Assembly (NCBI RefSeq): GCF_003569045.1
Contig: NZ_BFCB01000001.1
Location: forward strand, 341,189 to 405,188
DNA from: Aggregatilinea lenta
GTDB lineage: Bacteria; Chloroflexota; Anaerolineae; Aggregatilineales; Aggregatilineaceae
DNA: 64,000 bases
Reading direction: 5' to 3'
Shown: positions 60,584 to 64,000 of the stretch, one piece after another
Numbering within the stretch: position 1 is the first letter of the stretch
Layout of the letters: every line of letters begins with the position of its first letter
Program-made: the position numbers and the translations under genes
The notes under the pieces: generated by a model
What the model was told of the DNA's origin: nothing
The model's input: the letters and a program-made list of their open reading frames with translations, nothing else
Database searches by the model: none

Positions 60584-61425
60584 ACGGTGAGGCCCTCCGG
60601 CGGCACGTAGTACACGCTTGGCTCGGTGCCGAGGTCTTCACGCAGGCGGAAGTTCGGCAGTTCCTGAAGCTGCAGCGAAATCGGGCTGTTGATGTCATTG
60701 AGGTCGCCAAAGACGCGGGCCTGCACCGGGCAAATGTTGACGCAGGCAGGCGTCGCGGCGCGGTCTTCGCCGGGGACAAGCCCCTGCGCCAGACCGCGGT
60801 CGATGCGCTGAACGCAGAAAGTACACTTCTCCATCACGCCGCGCGGGCGACGCTCCACTTCGGCGCTGCCCCATTCGGGCTGGTAGCCGCTCGATCCTTC
60901 ACGCTCCGACCAGTTGAAGCGGCGCACGTCGTAAGGGCAGGCCACCTGGCAGTAGCGGCAGCCGATGCACAGGTCGTAGTCCATGACCACCAACCCGTCC
61001 TCGCGGTTGAAGGTCGCGCGGGTGGGGCACACGGCCACGCACGGCGCGTCCTCGCAGTGCAGGCAGGGGCGGGTCATGTGGAATGGATCGCCGTTGGGGG
61101 TAACCTCTGGCAGGTAGACGTTCCAGCGCATGTCGTCCGGCACGTCATTCGTCGCCTGGCAGGCATAGACGCAGTACTGGCAGCCGATGCACTTGCGCAG
61201 GTCGATCAGCATGCCCCAGTGGTGACCCTCTTCGGTCACGTTGAGATTGGTACCGTTACCGCTGGACTGCTGAACTTCGTCTTGAAGGGCGACTTCCTGA
61301 GCGATGAGATCCCGCAGGGGCGGGAACTCGCTCAGCGCGACGGCGACCGCCACACTGGCGCCCAGCGTTGCTGTGGCCGTGACGAACTCACGGCGAGTGA
61401 GATATTTTCCGTTTTCCTCAGGCAT
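60580..61425 (-). CDS. Tat-exported 4x[4Fe-4S] ferredoxin-like subunit (NrfC/HybA type)
   Basis: The 281-residue protein has a Tat signal (TRREFVTATATLGA at 9-22), then four Fe-S motifs: CIGCQYCVYACQ, CLHCEDAPCVAVCP, CIGCRYCQVACP and CTFCVQRI...CVNICP. It links NrfD to the cytochrome at the outer face. Of the usual three-part complex, no molybdopterin catalytic subunit is adjacent. ATGA overlap with nrfD; 18 bases after the cytochrome gene. Confidence 0.94.
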   Translation of the reverse strand: MPEENGKYLTRREFVTATATLGASVAVAVALSEFPPLRDLIAQEVALQDEVQQSSGNGTNLNVTEEGHHWGMLIDLRKCIGCQYCVYACQATNDVPDDMRWNVYLPEVTPNGDPFHMTRPCLHCEDAPCVAVCPTRATFNREDGLVVMDYDLCIGCRYCQVACPYDVRRFNWSEREGSSGYQPEWGSAEVERRPRGVMEKCTFCVQRIDRGLAQGLVPGEDRAATPACVNICPVQARVFGDLNDINSPISLQLQELPNFRLREDLGTEPSVYYVPPEGLTV

Positions 61426-61443
61426 GGGTGTTTACTCTGCTTA

Positions 61444-62493
61444 TCACTCTTCCCGGTCTTGGATGATGGTAGGGTTACGACGACGGAAGCGCGAAGCAAG
61501 GGCGACGACGACGGCCCCGGTTGCGACACCCAGGATCAGGCCCTGGATCAGGCGCAGCGTGGCGTTATTATCGCCCTCAGCGTAGGCTGTTTTCACTTCT
61601 GCCTCCAGCTCCTGAATGCGCACCTGCGCTTCCAGGAGTGGATGAGCGGACGATAGTGTGACATCGGTTTCGACGGTGACGCCGGGAGTAGCCTCGGCTG
61701 CGACCAGCTCACCGTGACAGGTAACACACGCCTGTGTTTCCACTTTGGCGGTGTGTCCGGTGGGGAACAAGTTACCACTGGTGTAGTGCGCCAGCAAGTC
61801 TTCCTGCGACGGATGGAACCAGTGACAGTCGGTACAATTTTGATCTACATGTGTCAAATGTGCAAAGTCATCGCGCACATCTTCATCGTGACAATTTAAG
61901 CACAGCGCGTTGGCCGAGTCGAACCGCAGCGTTTGCGGGTGCGGGTTGTGGCACGTGGTGCAGGCCAGCTGCTGCTCGCCATGCGCGCTGACCTTCCACT
62001 CGGCAAAGGTCGTCGTGTGGCACCCGGCGCACACTTCCAGTCCCGGCTCCACGATCAGCGGCTCGTCGGGGTGGTTGGCCGGTGTCTCGCCGTGGCACGC
62101 CTCGCAGGTCACGCCCTCGTGCGCGTACTCACCGGTGCGCGCGTCGAAATCGGTCGTGTGGCATTCGAGGCACATCGAGTCGTTGCTTTGCGCGTCCCAC
62201 GCGGTTTGAAACACGGGATCGGCGTATGCCTGGGCGTGCGCGCCACCCTCCCACGCGCTGACCACATCCACATGGCAGTCGGCGCACGACTGCGGCTGCG
62301 CTTCGGCAGTCCCTTCCAGCAGCATGTCCGTCGCCGGATCCGGCGACTCGACCGGTTCCGGCTCGGCGGTGATCTGGGGACTATCCCCCTGCGCGAAGGC
62401 GCCTGTACTTGCCAATGCAGCGCCCGCCAGTCCAAATAAGAGTATGACCAGACCGCGCAGCAGCGCTTGACGAACCAGGGAGGCAGGCATCAC
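61444..62493 (-). CDS. Eight-haem cytochrome c, membrane anchored
   Basis: The 349-residue protein has a signal peptide (to TGAFA near 34) and eight CxxCH motifs: CADCH, CLECH, CEACH, CAGCH, CTTCH, CLNCH, CTDCH and CVTCH between residues 69 and about 260. A coiled-coil-like stretch (EAQVRIQELEAEVKTAYAEG) precedes one C-terminal membrane segment (LILGVATGAVVVALAS). No catalytic Lys-haem (CxxCK) is seen, so it is an electron-transfer protein rather than nitrite reductase. It begins the operon after the LysR gene. Confidence 0.93.
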   Translation of the reverse strand: MMPASLVRQALLRGLVILLFGLAGAALASTGAFAQGDSPQITAEPEPVESPDPATDMLLEGTAEAQPQSCADCHVDVVSAWEGGAHAQAYADPVFQTAWDAQSNDSMCLECHTTDFDARTGEYAHEGVTCEACHGETPANHPDEPLIVEPGLEVCAGCHTTTFAEWKVSAHGEQQLACTTCHNPHPQTLRFDSANALCLNCHDEDVRDDFAHLTHVDQNCTDCHWFHPSQEDLLAHYTSGNLFPTGHTAKVETQACVTCHGELVAAEATPGVTVETDVTLSSAHPLLEAQVRIQELEAEVKTAYAEGDNNATLRLIQGLILGVATGAVVVALASRFRRRNPTIIQDREE

Positions 62494-62503
62494 TCACAAC
62501 CCC

Positions 62504-63424
62504 TTAAAGAATGTGTTGGCGCAAAAGTTCATTTTCGGACGCAAAGGTGAAGTCCCAGAAGGCTTCTTGAGCTTCGGTGGTGCGGAAGCTGGTATTGCGG
62601 GCCATATAGAGCCGCTGCACAGGCCGCAGCCCGGTCACCGGCACTTCGGCCACCAGCCCGGCGTGCAACGCCCATTCCGCCGCCGTGTACGACACGAAGC
62701 CCGGCGCGACGCCTTCGACCACCGCCTGCACGATCGCCTCGGTATTCCACAGCGTCAGGCACGGCTGGAACATCTCGATGCTCATGTCGAACGCCGCCAG
62801 CTCGCGGTTGAGCGTGATGCATGTGCCGGAGCCGGACTCGCGCAGCACCATCGGGTGGGCCAGCAGGTCTTCGGGGCACAGGCTCGCCGCCTTCGCCCAC
62901 GGATGATCGAGCGGCGCGATGAGCACCAGCAGATCGTCCGAAAAATGCTGGTATTCAACCCCGCTGCGGGGCACTCGCAGGCTGCTCACGGCCAAATCCA
63001 CCTGGCCCGCGCACAGCCGTTCCAGCGCGTGCTCGCGCGCGCCCACGTAGCAGGTCATGTTCACGCTGGGATAGTGGTTGCGGAAGCGCGCCATGATCTT
63101 GGGCAGCACGTACTTGCCCGCCGCGGTGCTGCACCCGATCGTCAGGTGTCCCACCAACTGTCCCTGGTAAGCGGTGATGCTTTCCTCCAGCCGCTGCGCT
63201 TCGCGCAGCAGGTTGCGCACCATCGGCACCAGCGCCTCGCCCACCTCATTCAGGTGAATATTGCGCCCCGCCCGGTCGAACAACTGGGTATGCAGCCGGT
63301 TCTCCAGGGTCTGAATCTGCGCGCTGACGGCAGGCTGCGAGATCTGCAAGATCCGCCCTGCTTCTGAAAAGTTCTCGGTTTCGGCGGCGGTGAGAAAGAC
63401 CTGGAGTTCGTGTAGCTCTAGCAT
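62504..63424 (-). CDS. LysR-family transcriptional regulator
   Basis: The 306-residue protein has the LysR HTH at the N-terminus (LHELQVFLTAAETENFSEAGRILQISQPAVSAQIQTLENRLHTQLFDRAGR) and a periplasmic-binding-type effector domain with GHLTIGCSTAAGKYVLP. It resembles the CysL/RbcR branch. The ATG at 63424 is in the usual position; 25 upstream residues are unlike the family. It lies ten bases before the cytochrome gene and divergent from the lipoprotein cytochrome gene, so it probably controls both. Confidence 0.93.
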   Translation of the reverse strand: MLELHELQVFLTAAETENFSEAGRILQISQPAVSAQIQTLENRLHTQLFDRAGRNIHLNEVGEALVPMVRNLLREAQRLEESITAYQGQLVGHLTIGCSTAAGKYVLPKIMARFRNHYPSVNMTCYVGAREHALERLCAGQVDLAVSSLRVPRSGVEYQHFSDDLLVLIAPLDHPWAKAASLCPEDLLAHPMVLRESGSGTCITLNRELAAFDMSIEMFQPCLTLWNTEAIVQAVVEGVAPGFVSYTAAEWALHAGLVAEVPVTGLRPVQRLYMARNTSFRTTEAQEAFWDFTFASENELLRQHIL

Positions 63425-63584
63425 GTCGCGGCTCGCCACGATCCTTTTACGCTCAATCGCAGGCGGAATTCGGTGCGACTGTATTAAACCAAATTTCAAC
63501 GGGCATTGATACAGCCAAACATCATAAGAAAACCGGATAAATGTTAGTGCCTTGCATCACAAACTTCGATTAAACTGTGAATTA

Positions 63585-63598
63585 GTGAGAATTCTCAC
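63585..63598. promoter_or_regulatory. Perfect 14-bp palindrome in the divergent region
   Basis: GTGAGAATTCTCAC is a perfect inverted repeat, 21 bases before the lipoprotein cytochrome ATG. Its place suggests an operator; the protein is not known. Confidence 0.55.
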
Positions 63599-63619
63599 AC
63601 GCACCGATCCGGAGTCTTT

Positions 63620-64000
63620 ATGCAAAAGTTATTTAGGCCCTGGTTTTTGGGGGCGCTCGGCAGTGCGCTCATTCTGGCCGCCCTGGCGAGCTGTTCCCCG
63701 GATACATCGGCCCCGGACCTGAACGAAGCGGCGCGCGACGAACGCGCTCGCCAGACTCAGGTAGGCCCGCCACCTACCCCGATCGCGCTGGTGCCCGAAT
63801 CGACGGTGCTCGCGATGGCGACGCCCAACACCACGGACGCGATCTGCCTGGACTGCCACAGCAACGAAGAGCTGCTGCGCGAGCTGGCCGTCGAGGACAA
63901 CGAACCGGAGAGCCTGTCTTCAGGCCCTGGCTGAGGTGGCTCGGTGCCTCCGGTGGAGGCCTGGGAGCGCGTCTACGTAGACGCCGAGACTTATACCACT
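63620..64000 (+). CDS. Lipoprotein cytochrome c, possibly a selenoprotein (in-frame UGA; runs off the window)
   Basis: The product starts with a lipoprotein signal (LAALASC, lipid Cys25) and has one haem motif CLDCH at 76-80. The usual reading ends at codon 105, TGA at 63932. However the frame stays open past this codon to the window edge for 22 codons with protein-like sequence (VPPVEAWERVYVDAETY), and a hairpin with a G-U-containing loop begins shortly after the TGA. With selA, selB and tRNA-Sec nearby, selenocysteine insertion is the favoured reading; otherwise the gene is a 104-residue truncated cytochrome. CGGAG lies five bases before the ATG. It is divergent from the LysR/cytochrome/NrfD operon. 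Confidence 0.7.
63935..63970 (+). promoter_or_regulatory. SECIS-like hairpin after the in-frame UGA
   Basis: GCCTCC (63946-63951) pairs with GGAGGC (63955-63960) around the loop GGT; a lower stem GCTC/GAGC (63939-63942, 63965-63968) extends it. The apical loop starts 17 bases after the TGA and has G at its first two positions, as known bacterial SECIS elements require. Its protein-coding frame is kept open. Confidence 0.5.

Noticed and set aside
63932-63934. The TGA as a simple sequencing error for TGG or TGC
   Set aside because: Not excluded, but a SECIS-like hairpin at the right distance and local sel genes make recoding at least as likely; kept as a finding.

Overview
This is a GC-rich bacterial chromosome segment of densely packed, mostly house-keeping genes. 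Several traits fit a Chloroflexota bacterium of the Anaerolineae type: many secreted proteins with Thr/Pro-rich linkers, dispersed palindromic intergenic repeats, a pyruvate:ferredoxin oxidoreductase, HspR-type heat-shock control, DUF5667 and DUF951 proteins, and NrfD-type quinone oxidoreductase genes. The taxonomic call is an inference from gene content, not from a marker gene. There are no rRNA genes, insertion sequences, prophage genes or CRISPR arrays.

Layout. 1-5.7 kb: a NUDIX fragment, a small membrane protein, gatC, then rpsB-tsf-pyrH on the minus strand, a cytidylyltransferase/sugar-kinase fusion and a small secreted protein. 5.8-9.6 kb: an atypical SDR, a large GT-C membrane protein and a receiver-only response regulator. 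9.9-18.7 kb: pyruvate:ferredoxin oxidoreductase, cinA C-domain gene, a Met-rich secreted cytochrome c, and a four-gene minus-strand run (GT-C, SnoaL-like, GNAT, thioesterase). 19-21.1 kb: metG, preceded by a strongly promoted, terminated structured RNA. 21.7-26.9 kb: the pyrimidine genes pyrB-pyrC-pyrD-pyrE-pyrF behind an attenuator-like leader. 27.2-33.3 kb: a tail-anchored protein, a NarL-type histidine kinase, tRNA-Val, an ECF sigma/DUF5667 pair and a thrombospondin-type-3 repeat protein; the last two share a GNSENAPG tail. 33.5-35.9 kb: molybdopterin genes moaA, moaD, moaE, moaC. 36-43.9 kb: CAP-domain protein, two cyclic-nucleotide-binding proteins (one fused to PrsW), an M23 peptidase, a zinc-ribbon membrane protein and a DUF2207 protein. 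44-48.2 kb: DnaJ, HtrA, HspR and nadE. 48.4-54.7 kb: selenocysteine machinery selA-selB plus tRNA-Sec (selC). 54.9-59.1 kb: TyrA-like, HD, M50, DUF951 and MGDG-synthase-like genes. 59.3-64 kb: LysR, eight-haem cytochrome, Tat FeS protein and NrfD in one minus-strand operon, with a divergent lipoprotein cytochrome.

How parts fit. SelA, SelB and tRNA-Sec provide UGA recoding. The most interesting observation is at the right edge: the lipoprotein cytochrome gene has an in-frame UGA followed by an open frame and a hairpin whose geometry fits a bacterial SECIS. If real, this would be a selenoprotein cytochrome beside a quinone-linked redox operon. Molybdopterin synthesis (moa) and PFOR fit an anaerobic or facultative lifestyle. 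Three families of short dispersed repeats occupy nearly every larger intergenic gap.
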